Of a stretch of DNA of 64,000 nucleotides, positions 22,010-35,400 are shown in pieces. The translations under genes were made by a program, and so were the position numbers. Every line of letters starts with the position of its first letter. Position 1 is the first letter of the stretch. The stretch is from positions 152,778-216,777 of the forward strand of contig VZRZ01006832.1 of the NCBI GenBank assembly GCA_013398175.1, read 5' to 3'. The notes below the pieces were generated by a model. That model was not told the origin of the DNA and ran no database searches. It saw only the letters and a program-made list of their open reading frames with translations. Source of the stretch: Climacteris rufus. Its lineage: Eukaryota > Chordata > Aves > Passeriformes > Climacteridae.

Positions 22010-22470
22010 AGAATATAAAATAAAGTGCGGTGTCTGGGAGGCCAGTCCTGCCCAGCTTTTTGGCCCGCAGTTTTGGCTCTCTCTTCAGTGCCTGTCTGCG
22101 TCTTTCTTTAGTGTCCCGTGCGACACCAAGTTCTGGAAATGGGGAAAGGCAATGGGGGAGATGCTTCTTGAGGCCAACAAGAACTGGAATCTTCTGTTGG
22201 GGAAGCATGAGCAAATCTGTAAGGGAGGAAGAGTTATGCGCAAAGACGTTCCTGGGGTAACTCATAAAGTGCACTATTCCCAAAAGATGGCTACAGTCCC
22301 AGGGAATAAGGTGTTTTGGTGGCAACTTTTAATGGTCAAAGAAGTAGCTGCAAAGCAAACAATAAGTTTGATCAAATGGCTTCACCTAAGAATGATGGAG
22401 AACACAGCAGAAACAGAACTAAAAGAAATATCTGGTGTCCTTGAGAAAAGAAATGGCAAGAAATGAAATG
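22010..22470. other. Unassigned GC-richer block with open frames on both strands
   Basis: This block follows an A/T-rich TATAAAATAAAG-like motif at about 22014-22025. It contains CpG-bearing sequence at 22025-22150. It is open for 104-106 codons on each strand (plus 22152-22466, minus 22005-22325). The minus-strand peptide ends rich in Arg and Lys. None of these match a family I know. It may be an old retroelement or retrocopy fragment; I give no function. Confidence 0.25.
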
Positions 22471-23635
22471 ACTAAAAATGTGGAGGAAAAATTCAACTTT
22501 GAGAACCTTATCTGATCTCTCAGCCTTCTGGTACATCACCTTACTTTTAAAGATGTCTGCTGCTTATTCATTGACACCAACCAATACTATTTATTGAAAA
22601 TGTCAACTGAATGTTAATTTGATTATTGCTGAAACACAGAATAGACATTTTCCTCCATAAGTCTTAATTATAACTATATAAAGGGCTCTTGTAGGCATAC
22701 TGAATATTCAAGTGGTCACCATTTACAGGTGAACTTTCCCATTTTCTCTGGAACCTTTATTTCCCATTTAAGACTGAGGTCTGAAATGCTACAATTAATT
22801 TTACCATTTAATCTATTTGATAAATTTCTGTTTGGCTTTGGGCCAGAATACAGCAAAATTACTTTGGGAAACTACTCCAACAACATACTTAATGTGTCTT
22901 GCCCTTGCTATTAGTATTTATGGACATATCTATAGGTATCAACAGCTTAGATTTTAAAATTAAGCAAACCCAATTTTTTGCCAAAAGTCCTTATTAATGC
23001 AATCCTATTTCTTGGTAGAATTTATTTTCTAATAATATGGAGTGAAAAAACACCCTAGAAAGCCTAATAGATTTAATACCTAATTTTTTGCAGGCTTAAG
23101 AGCCTGATTTTTACTTTTAAAGCATTTACTTAAAAGAATCTTGTAATAAATAGCAGTGTTCTATAAAGTTGTATTTCTTGACAATTCCAGATGAAATGAA
23201 GTACAATATTAAAATTGTACTAGCACAGCTCCAAATTAATTTGCCAAAGTTTTCTTTTTTTAAATGGAAAATGTTCAGGCATCATACAATTAGATGTGAC
23301 CATGTGGTGCAACCTAGCCCAATAGCCCCTCATTTTTTGTAGCCAAAAACTCACTGCTGTTGCTTTTTTTTTCTTAGCTTAAGCCTGTCTCCACTCTTGA
23401 AGCACATTTCCAGTCCCTATCCGACCCTTAGGGTCACCATGGTCTCTCTGCTTCCTCTCCCTCCCAAAGCCTTACTGCAGAATCACTTAACTTAAAACTT
23501 TAAGGATCATTTAAAAGCATAACCAGACAAAGCTGCATCTGCTGAAACTTGGCCTGCCATACAAATCACACAGCCTTTCAGCTTGAGCTCTACTTCTTAA
23601 CCTAGATGTCATTTTGGAAAGCAAATTGCTGTTTC
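22471..23635. other. AT-rich sequence, no gene seen
   Basis: No feature recognised. Confidence 0.45.
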
Positions 23636-23639
23636 ATAA

Positions 23640-24115
23640 TTCTTCCCCCACATATACACCAGAGGGACATCTATCCAGTTTATCTTTTAAAACCTTAAAT
23701 GGCAGAAGATGACACAACCTCCCTAGTCAAATTATTTTAGTATTTAACTGTCATTATGATTTCTTAGTTTGTAATCTATATTTTGTTTTCTTTGAATTGA
23801 TTATTATATGTCCAACATTCTGCATATGGAAAGTACTATTTTTCACCTCCATTTATTCTGCAGCAACATTAGGAAATTAATTACTCTGCCTTCCTGACAC
23901 ATTCTCTGAAATGAACAATTCAATTTCTTCTAGTATTTCTTTCCACTGGATTTTTGAGACGGCTGATCATTATTTTGTGACTTGCCTAAATGGCCTCATG
24001 GAAAAATGTGTTAAAAGTGGATGTAGTATTCCAGCTATACCTTTACTAGGGCTGTCAAAAGCAGAATTGCCATTTGAGCTTTACACACACCTGCCTACTC
24101 CTGAGCCCCCACGTG
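23640..24115 (-). mobile_element. Ancient CR1 LINE fragment, minus strand
   Basis: Reading the plus strand as the complement of a CR1 element, the diagnostic order is still visible. A 'cttttaaaacctt' segment is followed by cacaacctccctag (23713-23726), then a decayed middle, then gatcattattttgtg near 23970 and gtagtattccagct at about 24024-24037. This is the usual run through the 3' part of CR1. Divergence is high and no frame survives, so it is much older than the copies at 49942 and 52637. Ends are approximate. Confidence 0.65.
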
Positions 24116-27100
24116 AAGCAGAATGATTGATATCTTGCACTTGCCGATGGCGTTAGGATGGTTTTTCATGTGAACTGCAGGAGTGATGCAAACTTAACCT
24201 TAAACTCATACACTTATGCCTTGAAGCTCTGTAGCCTTGACACATATAAGTTTTTACCAAATCAAGGTGCCAGTACTGCATGATTTCAGAGGAGTTTTGA
24301 ATAAATGTGCACTGAGTCCTTGATTCTGTACAACAGAGGTGTGAATTTTGACAGGTAAATATGTAGTTACATGCATTGCTAGACAAGGTATGTTGTATTT
24401 AACATAACAATCACTGGAGCAGAGCTCCCCTACTTCTTTGTAAGAAAAAGAGTCTTGACAGACACAGTGATGTTGCTAGTGATCGACTGCTGAATATATG
24501 TAAAGTGGGATTTTTCCATTTAATCTCAGCAATATTTGGTGACCCGTGGAATGAAAACACTTACAAAACCTTTTTACTGTGTCTCCTCTCAACAGATGTT
24601 ACACAACTTACCTGCCATGACAAATTGTGATTTTGAACGTTGTTTTCATCTGTCCTTCGTTACTAGAGCTGCAGTCCCAATGCTACTCAAAACTGTTAAA
24701 GTCAGAGACACCAAGTCCTGGGTAATCTTTGTCACTGGCAAGTGCAATTTAGTAGTTTCAGTTAAAAACCTGAGGTGTTGATTTCATTTGTCTTTAATTC
24801 AAATCCTCAGAATTACTATGATAACAGTTTCCCATCTCCTCCATTAAAAACTGGGACACCATGCTGATCTTTGAGCTCTAACTTAAAGTAAATTTTGCTC
24901 TGTGTGTAGTGTAATTTCCTTTTATTAGGGTCACATGCAAGCTACCTATAAACAATGTTCTGGTCTGTGATTACTCTTCAGGATAAATTTAATCTCCATT
25001 GGGTTATAATGTACTTCTCATTTTCTGAATTTCTGCCTACACTGTAGATCTTCATCGTAGTGGGATATGGATGTGAGGAACAAGATAACTTGATGAGAGT
25101 TTGAACACTGTGGCCAGCACAGAACATTTGCATCATCATGACATATAATTACAATAACATTTGCTGTGTTCTACACAAATTATCATTTTCTCTTTGTTGA
25201 GCATAATGGGAACCATTTCATAATTCCACTTTTATTTCTGTTTTACTTTATTCACAATATCCACTATACTTAGCTTTAAACACTGGCACAGGTCTCACAT
25301 GATGTCATGGAAATATCAGCTTTTGCTCAAAAATATTATTCATATTATCTTAAGCTAACTAATCTCTGTCAGTTATATCAGCTTAGGGTTCACTGTTGCT
25401 GAACCTTGAGTCCAGCCTCAGATGTCTGTGGAGTTCAGGAAGTGTCTTCATATGTTTCACTGAGAAATATCTACATGAAACTTTGGCTCTCATCCTTAAA
25501 TTCATAGCTTCTTTTAATATTCTTTTTCTCCTTGAACACTGCAAAGTACATGAGGAAGATGATGAGGACAGAGCAGAGCCCTGTCCTGTCTGGAGGGGTG
25601 GTAGCTGGTGTGCCTTTTCACAGATTCCACAAGGCTTCAGAAACTGAAGAATTTCTGTCTACTACTCAGTGACCTACTATTCATTAGGAATGTGGAAGTG
25701 CAGTTTGTCAAAGAGAAAGGAAATAAAAAAAAAATTGTGAGGATAGTATGCAATGCATGCGTTTGCTTTTAAGACTGAAGTTCAAAAAGTTGTCTTGGTA
25801 TATATCTTGTTCCTGAGCAGATCTAAGAAAAGCTGTGGTCACCAACTCTTTCCTCTGTGCACTGAATTATGTAAGTCTCTGTAGGATCAGAAGTTGTATT
25901 ACAAAAAAATTATTTTTCTCCAATACTTCTGAAAAAGATCAGAGTGATCTCATGAGTTCTGTATGTCTCCATGGGGTAAGGATTAAGCCTTCTCAATCAT
26001 AGCCCCAATCTATTCACCATTTTTTAAAAAGTGTCCTCAGGCTGGCCAGAATTGGGGGTGGGGAAATGAAATATGAGATCTGTTGTTTTTATTTTAAAAT
26101 TCTTTAAAATCCCATGAAGCGTGAGGCAGAAAAATCTTTAAACATGCTTTAAAAAAATAAACAAGGATTTCTATGTAGCATCAAAGAAAATATAGTAAAG
26201 AAGCCAACTAAAAGCTGATATACACTGCACAGCAAATGTAGTGTGCGTTATAAATTTTATGTAATGAAGGGTTCCAGAGGCAGAAAGAGATGAAACAAAA
26301 GGAAAAGAAAATAAAAGAACATGAAGTTAAAAAGAAAACAAAACAGATTAGAAATAATTGCTCTACCAAAAATGCTCTAGATACCCAAGGAAAAAAAATG
26401 CTCTGTTTTAATAAATATTTTTATACATGTATATATATAAAAATATATATTACACAGAAAATATTTTACAAGATTTTGCACAGTAAAGCTTTCAGTATCA
26501 TTAATGTAAATATAACAGAAATATTAAAGGCTAAGATGGACTAATATCTATAAGTTCCTACAAGCTAAATAGCAGAGAAAGTAGATCTTTACTAAAAGTA
26601 GAAAAAATGCTAAATCCAGTCTAGTTGTGCTCAGTGTCTTTAGTTATCTAGAGCACGTACTGGTATCTGCCCCATCGTGGAGGTTGACTCCCTGGTGCAG
26701 TTATATATCTTCAACACGTGTTAGTGAACGAGGTGATATATTCTCACTTTCCACATCAACGATTTATCTCCAAATTCAATCAGAAAAATTAATGTGGGAA
26801 AGCTTTTTGATGAGGAGAGTCTTATTGTATACCCCAATGGTGGAAACTTACAGCCTGTAGCCACCAAATATGTATGCAACAAACACCCAGGGAAGGGTTT
26901 GCTGCAAGACACAGAGAAAGAATTAATGTACAGTCATGATAAGACACATCTAAATTTAATAACTTAACTAAAGCTATCATACTATGCAACTTTTAAATCG
27001 CTAATACTTACAGGCCAGGAGAGGTTTAGAGGAACTGATCCTGAGGGCATTCTAGTTTTCCTTTCAAAACATATGCTGCCATGTTCCCAGGTCTTACCTT

Positions 27101-28325
27101 TTACCTTAGCTTAGCAATCTTCATGCATAACTGAGCTGCAGAGTTCTCAAAGTGATATGTACAAAAGGAAACATTATAGCAGCAGAATCAGGATGCAAAA
27201 TAAGACTGTTCAAGAACTAATATTGTGACATGGATGCTGTCACCTTGGAATATATTAATTACATTATGTTTCCTGATGTGATAAACTACTAATGAAAAAA
27301 AAAAAAACCAAACCAACAGCAAAATAATTAACATAGCCTTTGTATGTAAATAAAATACAAAAATAAAATACAAAAATAAAATATAAAATTAAAGAGCATT
27401 TTGAAACAAAAATTTCAGGGTAAACCAAAACATTTGGATTTAGATATTTTTGTGAGTAGCAGCTGAAACCTTGAACTGCTGTTTCATTTTGAACACAATC
27501 CATGCAGCTTCATTTCCTGACGGTTATTGGAACAGAACTTCTTGTATACCAGGGCAAAATTGTGTCCTGACAGAAAATTAATGACCAAAATCCCATTAAT
27601 TTCTTTGGGACTGAAACTGTCAGCATTCTTCACGTCTACGATTAAATTCGCTTTGGAAAACTCTGTTTGTTTGGAATTTCTTTTGAGAGGCCCATTCAAT
27701 ACTACAAAGCCCTTTGAAAAGGCAGAGCAGATCTAGTGAATTCATCATCAGAAATATAGTTTGATTTTTTTTTTCTTAGAAAAGCTGCAGAGGAAATTGA
27801 GAAAGGGTGGAAAGTCCAGCATCAAAGAAAAATATCCTGATATTCCTTTTAGAAAAGAGCAGAATAAAAAGATCAGAAAGTAAAACAGTGAATTGATTGA
27901 TTTTAAAAATCAACCAAAATATGAGGTGAAAAAGCAGTTAGAAATATTATATATAAATTCTGTATATTCTGTATATTAATACCAAACAGCCAGATAAAAA
28001 TCTTGTGTTAAAGGCTATGATTAACACAGTATGTTAAGGTGGAAATGCAAGTGATCTCACTCATAGTCATTCTTCAATGACTTACAAGACACTCCACTTG
28101 GTGGTAGCAACACCATCTGTCTCTCTGGCAAGAATGTTCCTGGGACTCTCATCCTGAGAACTTACATAGATCAAAACACTCCCTTGCTCCATTTCCCTAG
28201 TCCTTCTATGGTGTTATATCTGCAAAGAAAACACCACTCTACTGACTGGCAAAATGGGGCACTAGCAAAGAGTGAGGGAACTGGGATGAGCAGAGAGGCA
28301 GAAAAACTCCTGGGGAACAAGATGG
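24116..28325. other. AT-rich sequence, no gene seen
   Basis: About 4.2 kb without a supported gene. It contains a 13-base A run (27295-27307) and a small AT-rich tandem repeat (27350-27390). A pair of overlapping frames at 27484-27736 (open on both strands) is noted but not called. Confidence 0.5.
27350..27390 (+). repeat. Short tandem repeat, 13-bp unit
   Basis: About three copies of an ataaaatacaaaa-like unit, A-rich on the plus strand. Low-complexity minisatellite-like sequence. Confidence 0.7.
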
Positions 28326-28330
28326 GGAGA

Positions 28331-28727
28331 TGTGATGGTTTGGGAATTGTGTTCTCCAATATAGTAGTCCCACTAAAACCATGCATCACTCCTTCTTCCC
28401 CCTCCAACTTGATCCACCAAAGATCATGAGTTGGGATAAGAACAATTTACAGGAAATAGCAATGAGATAAGAAAAGAGATGATAACAGCAACAATATTAA
28501 TAACAAAAGGTATAAGAAAATAAATTGTTTGCATGGATATACTCCCTGATATACGACAACACTGGACAGCTCCCTCAACCACATTTTCTTGACCAGAAGG
28601 AATCCTTTTTCCTTGGAAGAGAGCCCCTTTCCCTCACCTTGAGAAATGACATGAGGTGGTTTAGAATATCCATGTCCCCTCTGGGCTGCTGCAAAAAATT
28701 AACTCTGTCCTGTCCAGAACCAGGACA
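28331..28727 (-). mobile_element. ERVL-type solo LTR, minus strand
   Basis: The 397-bp element reads on the minus strand TGTCCTGGTTC, then GAGTTAATT shortly after, and ends AAACCATCACA, so the ends form an imperfect inverted repeat. A segment near the right of the middle reads TTGTTCTTATCCCAAC on the minus strand, a phrase also present in the clear ERVL LTR at 45936-46500 (as tgttcttacgtcaac). This is the pattern of the abundant avian ERVL LTRs. Flanks are ggaga (28326-28330) and tgaga (28728-28732), a 5-bp target duplication with one mismatch. No internal region is present. Confidence 0.8.
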
Positions 28728-28732
28728 TGAGA

Positions 28733-31700
28733 GTAGGATCAGTAGCTGACACAAAGCAGAATCTGATTTTCCCTTATAAATTATGGGGCCCTTAGGAATC
28801 CTTGCACATTTGTTTATGTCAGGCTCAGGTACAGAGAGAGGGAGGCACAACCCCTTTCCCCGACAAAGCCTTGCTGTATGAAGGGCAATCTACCACGGCC
28901 AATATGCAATATCCCTTCTCTCTCAAATGGCTTTGCTTTTGCCCAAGGGCTAGAGGAAGCTAATAAATATTTCTTAAGTTGTAGAAATGCATTTTAACCC
29001 TTTGATTCCAGCCCATCATACCCCAGTTTTGCAAGGCTACAAAAGCGCTGCTGTGGCTGTGCTTCTGTTTCAGCCACGGCAGCACGGCATTCACAGCCAT
29101 TGGCAAAGCTGACAAGAGGTATGGCAAATCCTCTGCAAGTCAATCATTTTCCATGCCTCATGTCTGCTATCAGAGCTGAAGACTGCATTCAGGGAGTGTC
29201 AGGAAGAGTGGGTGAAATCTCAGTTAGGCGTACATGACCTAGGAAATATGTAATGTGTTTTTGTAAACACTGTTTGTGGAAATAATAAACCGACTATATT
29301 TTTTGAACTTACCGTCTCACACAAACTGTTTCTGTGTTCCCAGCAAAGAGATAGATATTAAATAGTCATTTAAAATTAACACATTTGTTTCTATGAGTCC
29401 ACTGAGAAAATGTTAGAGTACCTCTAGATCTTCAGCTACTCTGAAGTTATCAAAAAGGCTGTCCAATTCTACCTTCTGTTCACTCTGCCCAGAGGCTATT
29501 TCTATAGCACTAACCAAAGCAGAGCACTTTTCCACATAGCCAAAATTTCTGTACAGTTTATTTGAAACTTTTGAAAAGAATAAGGATTGAAATTCAAAAG
29601 TATGCTTATTGAATTATAATTTATGAGCAACACATTACCCAGGTGTTTTGGACAAGATAGTGAAAGGGTAAATCAGGAAATATGACACACTGCTTTCCAT
29701 TAACCCCCTGGCACTTGCAATTTGAAGCTCTCCTTACTAAAGGCTAATCCATTTTGCTGTAGTGCTTAGCATTTTAAAATCTCAACTACTCGTGTCAAAA
29801 TATTTATACGCATTTAGATATTAGAAAGGCAGGTAACAATTTTGATCCCCTTACTGTTTTGCACATTGTCATGCCCAATCAAAACAAACAGCATACCTAC
29901 TGAAAAATACAGCTCCATAGTATATAGGAATGAACTACTTCAATCCCTATTTTAAGACAAATGCTTTTGTCCAATCTCCAAAATTCTCTAACACATCACA
30001 GATACTCACAGCAAAGCTGAAGTTTAATACATCAAGGTTCTAGCAAATACTAAGAGTTACTTGTGAAAATGGCTTGTTGTTGTTTAGAAAGTAGATTTGC
30101 TTATGGCAGAAGCAGCTTGCCTATTCCATGGTGCTGAAACTGGGATAGGAAATATTTTGCCTGTGTCCTTTTGCAGTATGCATTCTTTTCCTGGATGAAA
30201 CCTAAGTGCTTCAAAAACGAATTATTCTGTTAGGAAAATGTGTACGAGCTCAGTCAGATCAATAGGTCTTATGTTTCACATCCATAACAGATTATTATGA
30301 GAGGAACAAAGAAAGATAAGAGTTTGAGTATCATTTGGATTGTTATTTCCATTTACTCCTCAATGAGCAGGATAAGTGAACCTTTCTCTCATTGCAATCA
30401 GGAAAATAAAGATTATTAAAAATACCCTCCATAATTTAGACAAAATTGCCCATACTTCCAAAATATCATCACTCTCTTCCATACAAGCAAGAAGCAGATA
30501 AGCATCTGGAATTGATACAAGTTTCCTCTAGAGTGATTAATCTAGCAGTCTATACCATGATGATATGCATTTGTTTCCCCTGATTTGAAAGCTTTGACAT
30601 CTCTCATTTTAAATTTCAGAAAATCTCATATCACTGAAAATTCTCCAGGTAACATGGATAACTATCACTTGCTTAGGATGGAGCTGCTCTTATGATGAAT
30701 TTATATTGGATCCTACAGAAATGACATTAGTTATTAGAAAATTAAGTGTCATTTTAGTCACTGGTGTGGAGAGCAGATGTTGCCTTCAAGGGACTGCACT
30801 CATGCTTGGAACTGAAACAGAACTTAGTGGTATTTGTCTCTTTCCTCTTGAAGGAGTCTCTCATGCTTAATGCTGCAGAATTCCCTTCTGTCAATTAACA
30901 CCTGTATGACTTAGAGGTAGAGCAGAGGGAAACGGGAGCTTCTGTGATTATGTCTATGCAAAGCATATAACTTCCAAGCTCACTCTTGGCAGGAGGAATG
31001 CTGTATTGGTATCAACACCAAGCACACGGCATGTGGAACATGTCTACATGCCTGCTAATTTTATAGTGCTGTCAACCGTCCTGTGTCTAATTAACACACT
31101 CATTGTCCTACAAAATATAATAAATGCTTTCTGAGAAGCACTGAAAGTTTGCATGTTTAATGTATGTCAGCTTTCCTAAACACTAAACAATTCAAATTCT
31201 GGATAAGCATACAATAAATACACTTACTCATATTTTGAGCTGGTTTTTACATCAAATTCTCAGAGAACACTGGCAGTATTAGAAAGCAGCAGAAATACTG
31301 GATAGCAATTGACATCTTCCAGGTGCACTCAAAGGATCTCACATTTACCAGGACTTTATCAACAAATTTACACAACCACCTACAGAGAATGAAAAGCAAA
31401 ATATAGCCAAGTGTCAGACTTTTTGAAACCTCTCTACCCAAAAAACACCGTGAGAACACCTGATGTTTATACCTTCAGATTTCTTTTTGAGAAGACTGTT
31501 CAGAAAATCTTGAAGATGGCAGACCAAAAATAAGCAAAAAACTATTATCTTGAGCTGGGAGTCTGCATATCAGGAGTCCCATAACAAGATTTGCAACACC
31601 TTCTCTGTGACCCAAACAGCAGGTCTAATGATTTTTTACATCTTGCAAATATAGCAAGGTATGAAGTTCTCATAGTGTACTTTCTATTGAATGTCCAAAT

Positions 31701-32371
31701 AAAGCAAATTCAGTGAGGACTGAAGGGACAACTGGAAAGTATCAAAGAACCAAACCAGCAATGATGGCACATGATAAAAGAGGGGTCTCAAACCTATATG
31801 AGAGACCCAAATAAAAATAGAAATGCATGCACAGATAATATATACACTGATTATTATACCCAAATATACAAGGCAATCTGATCATGGTTGAGATGATGAT
31901 AACATACTTGCAAATAAAACCCAAAAATATAAAGCTATATATAGTGTTTAGCTGTGCTAAAAAAATATGCTGCTTCTGTGGATGTGTGTTTGCCTTCTTT
32001 TTATATTCTGTAGCATCATACATTAGATTAAGGCAAATGGGAGAGATTAATGCACCCACTAAACTCCAAAGGAAATAAAGATAGGCCAAATGTAAGTACT
32101 CAAGCTAAAATACACGCTTTTTCTTTACATAAACAAAAGAGTACTATTGCATAATTTTAAAATACGGTGTAAGAAGTAGTTCCTTGACAGGTTGAAATTC
32201 AGGAAGCATCAGAAAATTGCTTAACAGACTATTAAAAGAGATTTCAGAGCACAAGAAAATTTCACAATTGGACACAGTTTTCACATGAGGCTAGATATGT
32301 GATAATTTAAATATTCTCACTGATTTGATTTTAATGTGTGACTTTGACCCTATAACAAAATAGGAACTTTG
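28733..32371. other. AT-rich sequence, no gene seen
   Basis: About 3.6 kb with no supported gene or interspersed repeat. Open frames stay under 116 codons and have no domain. Confidence 0.5.
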
Positions 32372-32465
32372 CAAAGAGAAAGAGAGAAAGACAGAGAGAC
32401 AGAAAGAGAGATGGAGAGAAGGCAGGCAGGCAGGCAGAAAGAGAAAGGAAAGACGNAAGGAAGGG
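32372..32465 (+). repeat. Purine-rich simple repeat with (GGCA)4
   Basis: About 94 bases composed almost only of A and G in GA/GAAA patterns, with GGCAGGCAGGCAGGCA at 32421-32436. It includes an unresolved base (N) at 32456. Long purine tracts can form triplex DNA and are hard to sequence. Confidence 0.85.
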
Positions 32466-35400
32466 CTTTTTGCTAAAGATAAGGAAATTACTACATTTCT
32501 AATATAACTTGTCCCTTTCTATGAGTTTTATTTAAAAACATTTTAATGCGCCTTGTTTTTATTTGTATGCAGGTTTGAGCTTTTAAAATATTTTTAAATT
32601 GTGTATGTGTTTAGGTTTTTTCTTTTTTCACCCTTCTTTTAATATTTTAATATGAATGTAAAGGCAAACCCAAGTGTAAAGAGAGATCACCTCAAAAAGA
32701 GAGAAAGATTTGTGGATGTCGATGCAACAGCAAAGTTTTCCAGAAAGACCTTGCAGGTCATGGAAGGTTTTTCCAAGACAAACAGCTTATGCTCTATCAA
32801 TGTGAACCCTCAAAATTACATTTGGAAAAACTGTAACTGCCAGCTTGAAAATATAATCTTGCTTTCGCAAAGAGATAGATCACTCAAAGGCATTTTTCTT
32901 CTTTGATGTCTATATTTTGTAATTATGCGGAGACTGAATATTTCACTCCATGTTCAAAATGTTAATCAGAAACTCAGTTAGGGATTCTGGTCCTTAATCA
33001 GCTTCTGAACCTTAGTTTTAAAATCACATCTAGAATTTAAGAGGTCTCTGCAGTGAGCTAATATTATTAGCTAAAGCTTTTTTCGCCTCTCAGCTTCACT
33101 GAGAAATACTTGGCTACGTTTTCTCAGAGAAAATAAACCCACTTAAATTATCTTAGGAGATGGGGTTTTTAAGTTTTTTACAAATCAGATTTTTGATCCT
33201 TTTTTAAAGGAATATAGCCTATACTATTTAAGTAAAGTGGCCAATTATTTTCTCTTGGCTGCATTTTCAGTTTTTAATCATTCATGCATCTGTGCATTTA
33301 TTCATAGGTATATATATGTCATTTAAAAATAAATCAATCCTTTAAAAGTTACTGAAACTAAAAAGGTTCATTTGAAAGCATTTAATCGTAGATGGTCTAA
33401 ATCCTTATGATCCAATCTTGTCATCCTCAAGCACTTTGCAAAATTAGCTATTGTCAGACAAAAGTAACTGCAAGCTTGGTATAATTCTCTCTCCAATTTA
33501 TTTCAGTGCTTTTACCCACATTAAGTATGTGTTTTATTCCTTGCTGCATAGACATTCCATTAATATAAATCCCTTAGAATAAGGTCTCTAGTACCAGCAC
33601 TTTTAAGGAGGTCTCATGTAAATAATGTCCCTATCTCTTCTCTGACTCTTACCATTAATCTACCATTCATTCCAGCAGAAAATGACCTTTTTTTCCCAAA
33701 CAAATAAACAAACAAAACCCTCTAGCTTATATTCTACTTAATAGAATGCTGGGGAAGATATGAGACATGAGAATGATCTGACAGGCCTCATTTAAAATCC
33801 CCAATTTCCTTCTAAACACTATTTTTTTTTAAAAGGCAGAGCTAATATCTGTTGGGGTTTTTTAACAGTTTTTTAACATTAATTGAAAACAGAAGCTTAG
33901 GCAATAAAATCCTTGGAGATAAGTATATAGATTGATTTTTTTTTCAATTAGGAAACCAAGTATTTCTCACAAACCATCTTTTTTCAGATGATTTTCAGTA
34001 AGAAAGGGAAATTTACTCTTCCCTTCATGCAAAAACCCTGCAAAATTTAGCAGAACTCGTTAGCCTTTCTCTAACTGTGTGATGCAACAGAAATGTTAGT
34101 ATCTGATTGAATTTAAAAATATTTGAATGCCTCACCCTTCATTAAACATTGCTTAATTACAAAGTTCCTTGGAAATGGGTAGTCTTGCTCCAGAGCTGTC
34201 ATAAATAAGTGCAGCTTTACAATTTAGGCATAAAATATTCACTTTGGGAAAACTAGAAGCAGACTGACCAGACGTGAATGTTCTTTTTGCAGACTTTCTT
34301 TTCACTGATTTCTTGTTGATTTATGTGGCTGAGAAAAGCTCTGACTTATTCAGATCTGGTAACAAATACGTACTGAAGAGAGTCATCAAAATATGTGCTT
34401 GAAACAGCAAAGGACTTTGCCAATGACACAAGCCAGACTAGTGCAGAATGATAGCTTTCCCAGAGATCAGAAATATAGTCCTCTAATATCCCTGCAGCTC
34501 TTGAAGCAGGGGAGAGAGGATGGGAGGAACAGGCAGGATCACAGAGAGTTGGGAAAGAACAAACAGGTTTGCAGAGAGGCAAGTCAGGCTGGGATTTTGA
34601 AATTTGAATTGACAGAGATGGAGAACAAATCGTGTCTCACTTATCTTTCTGGAAAACAGGAGATAGGCACTGTTCCCATGAGTTTACTACCTCTGTAACT
34701 AAGACATAAAAACATGTAGGAAGAGCAGTTGAGCAATAACACACTCAAGATTATAAAGACAACAAATAGCAGCTTCATCACAGACCGTAGGTTTCGTAAG
34801 TACTTATTCAATGCTCAGTTTACCAAACAGACCATCTGTCCCATGAGAAAGTGAAAAAGAATCACCACTTGCTGCAGTCTTGCCCTAAGCTTGTTATTAT
34901 TTTTAACATAATCATGAGTTATGCTTTTGCCAGGTTGATCATAGAATTCAAAACACTCTCTTTTTCCTAAGGACAGTAATACCCAGTTTTGGCAGCAGTT
35001 CATTTAACTCAAGCTTCCTATGTACTATATCAAATCTGCTTCAGTACATATTAATTTTAGACTTTGTTGCACTTTTTTTTCTTTGAGGATATGGATTTTT
35101 CTCCCTTTAGTTCCACTAATTTTCAGTCACACCATCTTTTAGAAACAATGGAAGAGAGATTACTCCTCCACTGATGCCTACTTTAGCAACTTCAAAGACT
35201 AGAGCCAAAGAAAAATCAGGAGAGGACTTCTAAGTTGTGTGGGACATATTATGACAAGTTACCACAGACCCAAGAAATCCCATGGCTTCTTTAAAAGGGA
35301 AAGAGAGACAGTCTTTGTAACTAATTGACATTAGATTCCACCTGGTTACAGCTCCAAATATTGGAGTTATTCAAAAGAAGAAGGTCATGCAGCAGTTTGA

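Noticed and set aside
31742..32089. 115-codon hydrophobic minus-strand frame that might be a membrane protein
   Set aside because: Hydrophobic residues follow from AT-rich codons. No conserved motif, start context or splice sites were seen.
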